From Candidatus Woesearchaeota archaeon (GTDB lineage: Archaea; Nanobdellota; Nanobdellia; Woesearchaeales; UBA10216): a stretch of 64,000 nt of DNA. Shown in pieces: positions 28,220 to 38,335 of this stretch; the first letter of the stretch is position 1, and each line of letters opens with the position of its first letter. A program made the position numbers and the translations under genes. The notes under the pieces were generated by a model that saw only the letters and a program-made list of their open reading frames with translations, did not search any database and was not told the DNA's origin. The DNA lies in assembly GCA_016185705.1 (NCBI GenBank), contig JACPMZ010000003.1, forward strand, positions 1-64,000, written 5' to 3'.

Positions 28220-28463
28220 ATTTTTCCTCTATATCGGCATAGTCCAGCCTCTTAAGGGAGCCTGCACTCACTTTACTTTTAACTCCGGATTTTGCAATAT
28301 CCTCGGCAATCTTGACTATGTCAAAAGAAGACTTCCTTATTACAATATTCTTTCCGGCATAGTCAAGAATCACTTCCTCCCCCGGCTTCAACCCGATGTC
28401 ATCCCTGAACATCTTCGGTATTACAACCTGCCCTTTTGGGCCAATCCTCATTTTCGCCAGCAT
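28197..28463 (-). CDS. AbrB/SpoVT family antitoxin
   Basis: MLAKMRIGPKGQVVIPKMFRDDIGLKPGEEVIL; overlaps the PIN gene. Confidence 0.88.
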   Translation of the reverse strand: MLAKMRIGPKGQVVIPKMFRDDIGLKPGEEVILDYAGKNIVIRKSSFDIVKIAEDIAKSGVKSKVSAGSLKRLDYADIEEKYARLSRQ

Positions 28464-28544
28464 TTTAAACCTCCAGCAATACTATTAGTAATACTTAAGT
28501 ATGACTTATATTTATACTTTATGCTTTGATTTGCATACTGTTCA

Positions 28545-28680
28545 TTCGCCTATTCAGCTTCTGCAACAGGCACACTCTTAAACGTTACGGACGCATGTCC
28601 AATGACTTTTTCCCAGACGTAGAGCAAATTTTCCGATGTTCACGAACTCTGCCCTGCTCACGAGCTTGATTTCTCCCTCC
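28545..28680 (-). pseudogene. decayed hotdog-thioesterase-like C-terminus
   Basis: two frames read GEIKLVSRAEFVNIGKFALRLGK / KVIGHASVTFKSVPVAEAE*, together resembling a thioesterase C-terminus; no N-terminus found. Confidence 0.4.
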
Positions 28681-28795
28681 TCAAACTTTTTGGGCAAGGA
28701 GAAAAGAAGCGCTGACAGCGCATTCTGAATTAATCGGCAAACTTACTGCATCCACAAAATATATATAAAAAGAAGCCGCAAATTCAGTTAAGAAC

Positions 28796-31700
28796 ATGAC
28801 GCAAATCAACAAGCTTGTCATGCAGGGCTTCAAGAGCTTTGCAAAGCGCACTGAGATGCCTTTTCCAGGCAACTTTACTCTCGTAATAGGGCCTAACGGC
28901 GCGGGAAAAAGCAACGTCCTTGACAGCCTGTGCTTCGTTCTTGGAAGACTGTCAAGCAAGGATTTGCGCACAGAAAAGCTTGCTCATTTGATTTACAACG
29001 GCGGCAAGACAAAGCAGCCGGCAGCAAAGGGAGAAGTCAGCATCTTCTTTGACAACAAGGGAAAAACTTTTCCAACAGAGGAATCTGCCGTAAAGCTGAG
29101 CAGGATCGTGAAGCCGAACGGGCAGAGCGTTTACAAAATCAATGATAAAGCAAGCAGGCGCCAGGAAATAGTAGACCTTATGGCTCTTGCAAAGATAAAT
29201 CCCGACGGATACAACATTGTTTTGCAGGGCGACATTAACCATTTCGTTGAGATGTCATCTGAGGAAAGAAGGCAGACCGTTGAAGACATTGCCGGCATCG
29301 GCGTTTATGAAGAAAAGAAAAAGAAAGCATTAGGAGAATTGGAAAGGGTTGAAGCAAGAGTCAGGGAAGCCGAGATATTACTGGCTGAAAGGAAAACCCA
29401 CCTCAGGGAGCTAAAAAAAGACAGGGACCAGGCAATGCAGTACCGCGATTTAAGCAACAAAATAAAGCAGGACAAGGCAACCTACATACACCTTCAAATA
29501 AATTCAAAAAGCGGCAGGAAAAGCGGCCTTGACAAAGACATTGCCGCTCACAAGGAGGAAATTGAAAAAATCAAATCAGCCATAGAAAAACTCAAGCTGT
29601 CTGCAGGGGAAAAGAAGAGGGAGGTAGAGGAAATAACAGCTGAAGTTGAAGAAAAAGGCGAAGCAGAGCAGATAGCAATGCACCGCGCAATTGAGCAGAC
29701 CAGAGTGGATATAGCCACTTCAAACAACCGCATAAGCATGATTAATTCTGAGATTGAAAAGGCATCAGCAAGGCGCGAGCAGCTTGCAGCAGATTCCGAG
29801 AGGCTTGAAAAAAAGATTGGAGATATAACTGAAGAATCCCTTGATTTGGAGAAAAACAAAGCTGCCATAGCGGAAGAAAAAATGCGGCTTGACAAAGAAG
29901 CCAAAAAGCTGCGCGGCAGCGATTACGGAGATGTGGCGCAGGTTGAAGAGAAACTCGTAAAGCTGGACAAGGAAGCAGAAAAGCTCCAGCAGGAAATACA
30001 AAGCATAGTTGAGCGCAAACAGCAGCTCATACGCGAAAAGGACAAAATAGAGTTTCAGATTTCAAGCACTGAGGCGAGCATCAAAAAAATAGAAGAGCTG
30101 CAGAAATCGCACAAAGCAGAGCTTAATTCCCTGGAAAACAGGCGCAAAGAATTCAAAAAAACCACGCTTGAACTGAATAAGCTGCTGGGTGAAGACTCCA
30201 CCATCTCTGCGCAGATTGGGGCTATCAAAAAACGGCTTTACCAGGCCAACGAAGAGCAGACAAAGCTGCGGATGCAGTACCTTGCATCACGGGAAAGGGC
30301 ATTTGGCAGCAATGCTGTAAAGCAGATTCTTGAGCAGGAGCAGATAAAAGGAATACACGGAACAGTGGCGCAGCTCGGCACAGTGCCGGACAAATATGCA
30401 GCAGCGCTGGAAGCAGCAGCAGGCGCAAGGATAAACAGCATAGTAGTGGACACAGACGCAGTAGCGGCACGATGCATAAAATATCTGAAAGCAAAGAAGG
30501 CAGGCAGGGCAACGTTCCTGCCGCTGAACAAAATGAAGCAGGACAGCGGACAGCCAAGCGTCAAAGAAAGCGGAGTGCACGGGGCAGCAGTGGAACTCGT
30601 CAAATTCGATCCAAGATACAAGAATGTGTTCAGCTACGTGTTTGGCAATACGCTCGTTGTAGACAGCGTAGAAACTGCAAGGAACATAGGCATCGGCAAG
30701 TACAGAATGGCAACGCTGGACGGAGATTTAACCGAGCTGTCAGGCGCAATGCGCGGCGGCTACAGGCAAAAGACAGCAAACCCGTTTGAAAGCCTGGGCA
30801 AGTCAGTTGAATCAGCAGACAGAAACATAGCAGAGCTGGAAAACTCGCTAAGCGTGCATGAACGCACCAAAAACGAGAATGAAGAACGCATTTCAAGACT
30901 GCGGGAACTGAAAGCAGCGCTTGAAGGAGAAATAATCAAAGCTGAAAAAAGCCTGCACCTTGACTCAACAGAAGCAGACGCAGGGCAAAAAAACAAGGCA
31001 CAACTTGCTTCCGAACTGAAAGGCGTTGAAAGCGAGCTTGAGGCGCTTGACCCGAAAATAGCCGGGTACAACAAAAAAATAGCTGAGCTAAAAACAGAAA
31101 AGCTGAAAATGCGCGAGCAGATAAGCGGCCTGGGAAACCCTGCAGTGGTTGCCGAGCTTTCTGCACTGGACCAGAAAATAAGCGAGCTAAACGACCAGAT
31201 AATCAGCATGAACGGGCAGCTCAACGCAAACAAAGCCCAGTCAGAAGAAGTGCTATCGCAGGAAAAAATCAGAATATCGCAGATAATAAAGCAAATAACA
31301 CGGGAAGCAGACGAATTCAGGCAGGAAAAAGAGCGCCTGCTGAAAAGCGCGAATTCAAAGAAAATGCAGCTTGCGGAAATGGAATCCAAAGCATCAAAGT
31401 TCCAGGCAAAAAACAAGTCGCTGTTTGAAAAACGAACAAAGATAATTGAGGCAATTCAGCAGGACGAAGAAAAAACAATCAGGAAAGAAGAGCAAATCAA
31501 CACAATAGAAGTAAAGATAAACAACATAACCATCAAGGCATCTGAAATAGCAGGGGAGCTTGCAGGGCTGCAGGAAGAATTTTCGCCTTATTCTGACATT
31601 AAGCTCCTTGAGAATGCTGGCGAAGAACAGCTGAAAGCAGACATATCAAAGTTTGAGCGAATGGTTGCGCAGATGGGAAACGTGAACCTGAAAGCGCTGG

Positions 31701-32266
31701 AGATATACGAGGACGTGGAAAAGCAGTACACTGAGCTGCTCGGAAAGAAGGAAACGCTTGCCAGGGAAAAGGATGAAGTAACCGCAATGATGAACGAAAT
31801 AGAGTCAAAGAAAAAAGACCTGTTCATGAACACGTTCAACACCCTCAATGACAACTTCAAAAGCACATTTACGCAGCTGTCAACCAAAGGCAGCGAAGCG
31901 TACTTAATGCTTGAAAACCCTGACAATCCGTTTCAGGCAGGCGTCAGGGTCAGGGTAAGGATAGCAGGAGACAAATTCATGGACATCCGAAGTCTGTCAG
32001 GAGGAGAAAAAACCATGACCGCGCTTGCATTCATATTTTCCATACAGGAATACGAGCCGGCAAGCTTCTACATATTTGACGAAGTGGATGCATCGCTTGA
32101 CAAAAAGAACTCGGAAAAATTTGCGCAGCTCATCAAAAAATACTCGGAAAAAGCGCAGTACATAGTAATAAGCCACAACGACAATGTCATAGCAGAAGCC
32201 AGCACGCTTTACGGAGTGTCAATGGACGAGCACGGAATGAGCAACGTTGTCAGCCTGAAGGTTTGA
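28796..32266 (+). CDS. smc: chromosome segregation protein SMC
   Basis: FTLVIGPNGAGKSNVLDSLCFVLG; long coiled coil and hinge; LSGGEKTMTALAFIFSIQEYEPASFYIFDEVDASLD. Confidence 0.97.
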   Translation: MTQINKLVMQGFKSFAKRTEMPFPGNFTLVIGPNGAGKSNVLDSLCFVLGRLSSKDLRTEKLAHLIYNGGKTKQPAAKGEVSIFFDNKGKTFPTEESAVKLSRIVKPNGQSVYKINDKASRRQEIVDLMALAKINPDGYNIVLQGDINHFVEMSSEERRQTVEDIAGIGVYEEKKKKALGELERVEARVREAEILLAERKTHLRELKKDRDQAMQYRDLSNKIKQDKATYIHLQINSKSGRKSGLDKDIAAHKEEIEKIKSAIEKLKLSAGEKKREVEEITAEVEEKGEAEQIAMHRAIEQTRVDIATSNNRISMINSEIEKASARREQLAADSERLEKKIGDITEESLDLEKNKAAIAEEKMRLDKEAKKLRGSDYGDVAQVEEKLVKLDKEAEKLQQEIQSIVERKQQLIREKDKIEFQISSTEASIKKIEELQKSHKAELNSLENRRKEFKKTTLELNKLLGEDSTISAQIGAIKKRLYQANEEQTKLRMQYLASRERAFGSNAVKQILEQEQIKGIHGTVAQLGTVPDKYAAALEAAAGARINSIVVDTDAVAARCIKYLKAKKAGRATFLPLNKMKQDSGQPSVKESGVHGAAVELVKFDPRYKNVFSYVFGNTLVVDSVETARNIGIGKYRMATLDGDLTELSGAMRGGYRQKTANPFESLGKSVESADRNIAELENSLSVHERTKNENEERISRLRELKAALEGEIIKAEKSLHLDSTEADAGQKNKAQLASELKGVESELEALDPKIAGYNKKIAELKTEKLKMREQISGLGNPAVVAELSALDQKISELNDQIISMNGQLNANKAQSEEVLSQEKIRISQIIKQITREADEFRQEKERLLKSANSKKMQLAEMESKASKFQAKNKSLFEKRTKIIEAIQQDEEKTIRKEEQINTIEVKINNITIKASEIAGELAGLQEEFSPYSDIKLLENAGEEQLKADISKFERMVAQMGNVNLKALEIYEDVEKQYTELLGKKETLAREKDEVTAMMNEIESKKKDLFMNTFNTLNDNFKSTFTQLSTKGSEAYLMLENPDNPFQAGVRVRVRIAGDKFMDIRSLSGGEKTMTALAFIFSIQEYEPASFYIFDEVDASLDKKNSEKFAQLIKKYSEKAQYIVISHNDNVIAEASTLYGVSMDEHGMSNVVSLKV

Positions 32267-32271
32267 ATATG

Positions 32272-33435
32272 CTACGCTTCCACAGCAGCGCTCCCAGCAT
32301 ACAGACGCATGCAATCAGAGAAAACATCTTTCTCAAGAATTGCTTTCACAGGCGGCTGCGAAGACAGAAAATCAACGCCCCGCTTGTGGAGATGCCCAAC
32401 CCTCGCCCCGGATATGCCAAGGTCAGCCCCCACTTTTCTGTAAGGCGAAAGTTTGCCCTCATACATCCTGACCAATAAGCCGATAGCTCTGGCACGACCA
32501 GCAAACTGTGCGCCGATACCTGCAGAGCTCAGCTCATAATAAGCAGATTTCAGCCCTTCGTCTAAGGGGGGGCGGAGCATTTCATGCACACACTGCAGCA
32601 CAGAATCCACAACATTCATGCTGCTGCTGCGAAATGCATCCCAATCCTGCCCGGCTGCATGCTGAACTGCAAATCCGGCAAGACGCTCCTCCAGTTTAAC
32701 AAGAGACCCTTTCCGGAAGTTAAGAGGATGCATGCCCTCCATAGCCAAATACAAATTAATAGGATAGGCCATTAAAGCATCCCGGCGCTCCCTCAAATCT
32801 TCCGCAATTTTTTGGCGCAAAATTTCTCCAGCAGTTGTGCAACCATTATTCCAAAGCTCAAGAGCAACCTCATACTTGATGCGTGACCGGGGATCCTGCC
32901 CTGAAATAATGAGATCAGCTATTTCCGTCCTGCGCTTTGCATGCATTGAACCCCTAAAGGTTGGACTGTTCCGGTACCATTTTTCAAACTGCCCCTGTTT
33001 TTCGCTGCCGAGAACCTGACCAATACCTGCAGACAGCGCCCTGACTGCTCCCACATGCCCTCTTTTTTCAATGGCGATTTCAAGGATGCTCAACTCCTCA
33101 TCTGGCAGCATTTTATGCGGTTCCCTGCAAACAACACCAGAATTTCGCAACCACACATCGCTACGCACCAATTGATTTCTGGAATACCCCCACTGTACAG
33201 CTAACCAATCAAAAGTTATGCGCTCCTCCACCAGAATTCCTTCCCTAACAAGATTTGACACTAATCTTTGCACGAACCGAACAGAATACGTGCCCCCAAG
33301 CTGCCTGCGAACATCAGACACCTGAAACACTTCATTATTTTGAAAAGCCTGCAGAACCTTCCGTTTCTCTGGAGTGAGGTTGCTGAAAGCCATAACAGCC
33401 CCTTTGTCCAGCACCCGAAATTTTCTTCTCAGCAT
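32272..33435 (-). CDS. HTH-containing hypothetical protein
   Basis: long ORF; N-terminal winged-helix-like region. Confidence 0.5.
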   Translation of the reverse strand: MLRRKFRVLDKGAVMAFSNLTPEKRKVLQAFQNNEVFQVSDVRRQLGGTYSVRFVQRLVSNLVREGILVEERITFDWLAVQWGYSRNQLVRSDVWLRNSGVVCREPHKMLPDEELSILEIAIEKRGHVGAVRALSAGIGQVLGSEKQGQFEKWYRNSPTFRGSMHAKRRTEIADLIISGQDPRSRIKYEVALELWNNGCTTAGEILRQKIAEDLRERRDALMAYPINLYLAMEGMHPLNFRKGSLVKLEERLAGFAVQHAAGQDWDAFRSSSMNVVDSVLQCVHEMLRPPLDEGLKSAYYELSSAGIGAQFAGRARAIGLLVRMYEGKLSPYRKVGADLGISGARVGHLHKRGVDFLSSQPPVKAILEKDVFSDCMRLYAGSAAVEA

Positions 33436-33477
33436 ATGGAAATGGTAAGCACACAGGACATTTAAATGTAACTGGCA

Positions 33478-34791
33478 TCAGATTACAAGCCTGTCCCCAT
33501 CCTTAGGAATATGAATTTTTGAGTGTCCCAGCTGCTTTGCCAGATCTGCAAGCCCATGCTTCTGCTTAATGTCTCCATGCGTGAAGATTAAAGTTTTGGG
33601 CTTCACCATCTCAATGAGTTCGCGCAGCTCGTCCTGCGCTGCATGACCTGACTGATGGACATCCACCAGTATGTGCACGCCCATGCGCTTCAGCTCCCGC
33701 TCCAAGCGCTGCCGGTTGGCAATGTTTGTAGGAGTGGGGATGGTCCTACATGAGAAAATAACATAGTCTTTGGCATCCAGGAAATTTTTTGAAATAATCC
33801 TTGAGAGGACGCTTTTTGGCTCGCCCTGATGGCCTGTGCATACCAAAAGAAAGCGGTGCTTGCCTGCCCTGCCAATGTCATGCAGCTTCCTTTCAACCTT
33901 GCTTCCGTATCTGACAATATCCGCCTTTCCTGAAATGTCAACTATGCCGCATTTCTCAGCAGCAGAAATGTACTTCGCCATGCTCCTGCCAAGGTAAACG
34001 ACTTTCCTGCGGTGCTTCTGGCCGATTTCAAGAGCGCTTTTCAGGCGGGCTATATGGGAAGAAAAAGTGGTGATAATAATTGCGTTCTTTCCTGTGTCAG
34101 CGGACTCCACAGCTTCCTTCAGCATTTCCTTAGCAACTGCTTCTGAGGGTGTCCGGCCCGGCTTGGCGCCGTAAGTAGACTCCATAATCAATGCGGCAAC
34201 GCTGTTCAGCGACTGAAGACGCTTGATGTTTGGCGGCTTTCCCAATGTAGGGGTAAGGTCAAACTTGAAATCGCTTGCATACAAAACTATGCCTTCAGGC
34301 GTATGAACCGCAATCATGGAAGAATGAGGAGTTGAATGGGTGGTATGGATAAATTCAACGCTAATGTTTTTTGAAACTTTTTTTATGCCATTGGGCTGGA
34401 TTACAGATATTTTATTTTTGAATTCAATATTGCGGTCCTTAATCATGCCCCGGATAACTTCTGCTGTGAAAGGGGTGCATAAGACAGGAGCGCGGTACTT
34501 CCCGGCCAGATAAGCAAGGGCGCCGCAATGATCAAGATGAGCGTGGCCAGGAACTATGGCCTTAATAAAATCAGCCCAGTCATCTATCGCAGAGGTATCC
34601 GGAATTGCCCCAACCTTGACAAGATTGGCTGCATTTACCTTAGCAAGATCCTCCTCATCCTCTGTGAATTTTATGTATTTTTCCGGCTGGATGCCCATGT
34701 CAATAACAACGGCTTCGTTCTCAAAGCGAATGGCAGTCATGTTCTTGCCGAACTCAGAATAACCAGAAACAGTGCAGATTTCAATAGGCAT
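33478..34791 (-). CDS. RNase J-like metallo-beta-lactamase/beta-CASP ribonuclease
   Basis: GHAHLDHCGALAYL, THSTPHSSMIAVHTPEGIVLYASDFKFD, CTGHQGEPKSVLSR, DVHQSGHAAQDELRELI. Confidence 0.92.
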   Translation of the reverse strand: MPIEICTVSGYSEFGKNMTAIRFENEAVVIDMGIQPEKYIKFTEDEEDLAKVNAANLVKVGAIPDTSAIDDWADFIKAIVPGHAHLDHCGALAYLAGKYRAPVLCTPFTAEVIRGMIKDRNIEFKNKISVIQPNGIKKVSKNISVEFIHTTHSTPHSSMIAVHTPEGIVLYASDFKFDLTPTLGKPPNIKRLQSLNSVAALIMESTYGAKPGRTPSEAVAKEMLKEAVESADTGKNAIIITTFSSHIARLKSALEIGQKHRRKVVYLGRSMAKYISAAEKCGIVDISGKADIVRYGSKVERKLHDIGRAGKHRFLLVCTGHQGEPKSVLSRIISKNFLDAKDYVIFSCRTIPTPTNIANRQRLERELKRMGVHILVDVHQSGHAAQDELRELIEMVKPKTLIFTHGDIKQKHGLADLAKQLGHSKIHIPKDGDRLVI

Positions 34792-34835
34792 GCTGCAATA
34801 GCTGAAGCAGGTGGTTTATATAGGTTGTCTTTTTA

Positions 34836-34851
34836 GTGCGGTGTTGCACAA
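34836..34851. repeat. 16-bp direct repeat, copy 1
   Basis: GTGCGGTGTTGCACAA, identical to 36028-36043. Confidence 0.9.
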
Positions 34852-35985
34852 TTAGTCTTTTGTTTTAGCTACTACAGTGAAAGTGTAAGTTTTTGCTCTA
34901 AACTTCTTGAGTAGTGTCATGAGTTTTTTTGCTTGTTCTTCTGCCACCATAAGAACACCGTCAGTTACTGGCACGTATATCATTCCATTGTGCGTGAAAC
35001 CTTTACCTGCATCCAAAGCTGCTTTGATGTTTGCGCCAATCGCTTGCTAATTTGCTTGCATCGCGGCGCGGAGCGCCTTTGGCGCTACCACGACAAACTG
35101 GGCGTCGGAATTGAGTTCTTCGCTGCCACTGAGCCCGCAACTGCCGTATCCGCCAAGGAACAAAACACGGCCTTGCGGTGTGTCTCTGTCAAACTTTTTG
35201 TTATTAAATGGGTTGCTAATAAAGATTCTGCCAGGGACGTCACCCCTTTGTAGTCTTGCTAGTTCTATTAACCTTTGTCCTTCGTCCACTCCTGCCGCGT
35301 ATGCGATTACCTGTGAGTCCGCGACTTTCCCTTGCCCATCAACTAATCTATCAATGCTGTTGTACCCTGAAAATGTCATTCTTGCCTGCTTAAGTGTTCT
35401 TACTATTGCAAATCTTGTGAAGTCTCTTAAGTGGCTTCGGTGTTCTCCTGCTTTAACTTGTTCAAAAGAATAGATTGGCACTGTTCTGCCATCAGGCATT
35501 CCTCCCTGGAGCAGGTCTGCAAACACGTCTTTTTTAAACAGCTGTCTGAGGTTTGCTGCGTAATCTGCTGTTAAGCCACCCATGTCGCTCTCATCCATAT
35601 AACCTTCTTCGTTCTCAAGTTCTTCTTCAAGATCTTCTATAGAAACGAAGTCAAAGATGTCCGGCGTTAAGATTCCGTTTCCGTCAACACCGCCGTGCAG
35701 GGTAACAACGTAATGACCTCTTACTTGTCTGAATTCTCCTGGTCCTGAGTGGTCTTCAGAATTTGCAATGTACCAATTTTTGTTCGGAAGGCTTCTTGCA
35801 AGCAGCCACATCGGTGCAACTAAGCCGCCGTCTTTGCTGTGCTCAATGGCTTTTCTTAAGGATTCGGGTATGTTGTAAACGTAGAACGGCACTCCGATGA
35901 GTTCTGTTGTTTGCACAACTCTGTCTAAAACTACTACTCTGTCTAAAACTACTGCTGCGTTTTCTCTCTTTACTTTCTTTACCAT
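34852..35985 (-). CDS. unknown protein; frame crosses TAG at 35047-35049 and continues 64 codons to TAA at 34852-34854
   Basis: ...ALRAAMQAN-TAG-QAIGANIKAALDAGKGFTHNGMIYVPVTDGVLMVAEEQAKKLMTLLKKFRAKTYTFTVVAKTKD*. Confidence 0.6.
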
Positions 35986-36027
35986 GCAGTTGCTAATAGC
36001 TTTCGCTTAATAAGCTTTTTGATTTAT

Positions 36028-36043
36028 GTGCGGTGTTGCACAA
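36028..36043. repeat. 16-bp direct repeat, copy 2
   Basis: GTGCGGTGTTGCACAA. Confidence 0.9.
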
Positions 36044-36246
36044 ATAATGGCGGTAGTTTTTTCTATAACCAACAGCAGCTGCGCTTTAGCATACTGACGC
36101 ATGCTCTCATACGCACCAGAACCTCTTTTTAGGAGCTCAAACTTTTTTTGTATTTAGCAAAATGCTTGAATTCCGATTTTTTTGGAAACCTTACAGAATC
36201 GGGCTTTACCACAAACAATTTAAACGCTGCAAGGGTATTCCTGCTC

Positions 36247-37737
36247 ATGCTATCAATAGAGGAACTGGCAGCTTTCTGCAAGAGAAAAGGGTTTGTTTAC
36301 CCCAACTCTGAGATTTACGGCGGAATGTCAGGATTTTTTGACTACGGCCCTCTGGGAGTTGAGCTGAAGAACAAGATTAAGGCCGAGTGGTGGAAAGCGC
36401 ACGTTTCCCGGAGGCAGGACGTTGCAGGCATGGACGGCAGCATCATCGCCAATCCAAAAATATGGGAAGCGTCGGGCCATGTGGAAAACTTTACTGACTT
36501 AATGCTAAGCTGCCTGAAATGCGGGCATAAAGAACGCGCAGACCACATGGTTGAAGACAAGCTGAAAATCCAGACAGAAGGGCTTTCTGCTGATGACTTG
36601 AACAGGCTGATAAAAAAGCACAAAATCAAATGCAGCAGGTGCGGCAGCGATGTGAAAGCGCCGCAGCAGTTCAACCTGATGTTTGAGACAAACGTAGGGC
36701 CTTCTGAAGACAAAAACATTGCTTACCTGCGCCCTGAAACCGCACAATTAATATTTGCAAACTTCAGACTCGTGCAGGAAAATGCAAGGATGAAGCTGCC
36801 GTTCGGGATAGCGCAAATCGGAAAAGCGTTCCGCAACGAAATATCTCCAAGAGATTTCCTGTTCAGGTGCAGGGAGTTTGAGATAATGGAGCTTGAATAC
36901 TTTGTGCACCCGTACAAAGTAAATGAATGCGATTCAGTTAAAGAGTATGAAATGCATGAGTTCAGCGTGCTGACAAGCGAAATGCAGCATAAAAAGGAGA
37001 AGGCAAGAAAGATAACTGTCAAAAGCATGCTTTCCAGGAAGCTGATACTGCCGTGGCACGCCTACTGGCTGGCGTTTGAGCACAAATGGCTTACTGGTCT
37101 GGGCGTAAAAGCTGAAAATCTGAGGATAAGGCAGCACGTGGAGAATGAGAAAAGCCACTACGCAACCGATACATGGGATTTGGAGTATGCGTTTCCTTTC
37201 GGATGGAAAGAGCTTGAAGGCATAGCCAACAGGGGCGATTATGATTTGCAGCAGCACATCAAAAAATCAGGCAAGGATTTAAGCGTTTTTGATGAAGAGC
37301 AGAAAACCAAAGTGGTGCCGCATGCAGTGGCAGAGCCGTCATTGGGAGTTGACAGGATGTTCCTTGTGTTCCTGCTTGAAGCGTATGAGTACGACAGGAA
37401 AAGGGAGAACGTGGTTCTGAAGCTGCACCCAAAACTTGCGCCCATAGATGCTGCAGTGTTCCCGCTGGTGTCAAACAAAGACAATGTTGTGAAGCTCGCA
37501 AAGAAAGTTTATGAGCAGCTAAAGGAGGAGTTTAACTGCTTCTTTGACAAAGCAGGCAGCGTGGGACGCAGATATGCCAGAATGGATGAAATAGGAACTC
37601 CATACTGCATAACAGTTGATTTTGACTCCCTGAAGAAAAATGATGTTACCATAAGGGACAGAAACACAACCAGCCAAGTCAGGGTTAAAATAAAAGACCT
37701 CAATGCCGAGCTTAGAAAAAGACTATCCGGCAGCTAA
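36247..37737 (+). CDS. glyS: glycyl-tRNA synthetase
   Basis: KGFVYPNSEIYGGMSGFFDYGPLGVELKNKIKAEWW; LRPETAQLIFANF; class II aaRS. Confidence 0.95.
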   Translation: MLSIEELAAFCKRKGFVYPNSEIYGGMSGFFDYGPLGVELKNKIKAEWWKAHVSRRQDVAGMDGSIIANPKIWEASGHVENFTDLMLSCLKCGHKERADHMVEDKLKIQTEGLSADDLNRLIKKHKIKCSRCGSDVKAPQQFNLMFETNVGPSEDKNIAYLRPETAQLIFANFRLVQENARMKLPFGIAQIGKAFRNEISPRDFLFRCREFEIMELEYFVHPYKVNECDSVKEYEMHEFSVLTSEMQHKKEKARKITVKSMLSRKLILPWHAYWLAFEHKWLTGLGVKAENLRIRQHVENEKSHYATDTWDLEYAFPFGWKELEGIANRGDYDLQQHIKKSGKDLSVFDEEQKTKVVPHAVAEPSLGVDRMFLVFLLEAYEYDRKRENVVLKLHPKLAPIDAAVFPLVSNKDNVVKLAKKVYEQLKEEFNCFFDKAGSVGRRYARMDEIGTPYCITVDFDSLKKNDVTIRDRNTTSQVRVKIKDLNAELRKRLSGS

Positions 37738-38124
37738 GAATTCTTCATAATAAGTTCCGTTGTAATAGCTGTAAATCACCGAGTGGTTGTTCTGCAGCAA
37801 AGCAACTGCCAGGCTTTGGTTGCCAACAAAAGCGTGCCTCAACAGCCTGCCGTACCTGTCGCGGTCAGCGCCTTCCTGCTCAAGCATAACTGCTTTTCCT
37901 TCAAACTGGCGCAGGAAATCAGCGGCTTCGTGATAGCCCTCCTGGCTTTTTTCAGGAGCATCAATTCCAATCAAGCGGACGTACTCGCCGCCGCTGACAA
38001 TAAATGTGTCGCCGTCCACGACCTGATAAATACTTACTTCATCTGTCAGATTAAACTCAGGCTCAAAATAGTAGGCGCAGGACGAAACCAGCATCAGCAG
38101 CGGCAAAATGCAAGCAAATCTCAT
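37723..38124 (-). CDS. staphylococcal nuclease-like (thermonuclease) lipoprotein
   Basis: VVDGDTFIVSGGEYVRLIGIDAPEKSQ...DRYGRLLRHAFVG; lipobox LVSSCAYY. Confidence 0.85.
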   Translation of the reverse strand: MRFACILPLLMLVSSCAYYFEPEFNLTDEVSIYQVVDGDTFIVSGGEYVRLIGIDAPEKSQEGYHEAADFLRQFEGKAVMLEQEGADRDRYGRLLRHAFVGNQSLAVALLQNNHSVIYSYYNGTYYEEFLAAG

Positions 38125-38221
38125 GATAAAACAGTAACTTCAGCTCTAATATACTTTTCGGTGCTCGCTAAAAGGCTTTTCCCAAAATCACGCTTAATTT
38201 TTTCTATGGCTTTTTATTCTC

Positions 38222-38250
38222 TCCCTCCCTAAATTTTAAGGGAGGGTGAA
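38222..38250. repeat. palindrome (element J), CTCCCTCCCT/AGGGAGGG stem
   Basis: CTCCCTCCCTAAATTTTAAGGGAGGG, same pyrimidine/purine architecture as D-I. Confidence 0.5.
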
Positions 38251-38335
38251 AGATGGGAAAGTGATGTGCAAGGGAAAAATAGCAGGCATCTTGCACATAA
38301 AAAAGACTTAAATATACCGATGACTTTACCACACC

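Noticed and set aside
30225-31926. Several minus-strand ORFs of 60-218 aa inside smc (e.g. 30760..31416)
   Set aside because: Antisense to a strongly supported SMC gene; Ser/Cys/Phe-rich composition typical of antisense shadow frames.
34852-35046. Independent small gene after the TAG
   Set aside because: Possible, but the frame is exactly continuous with the upstream ORF and no SD precedes an internal ATG, so the readthrough/nonsense explanation is preferred.
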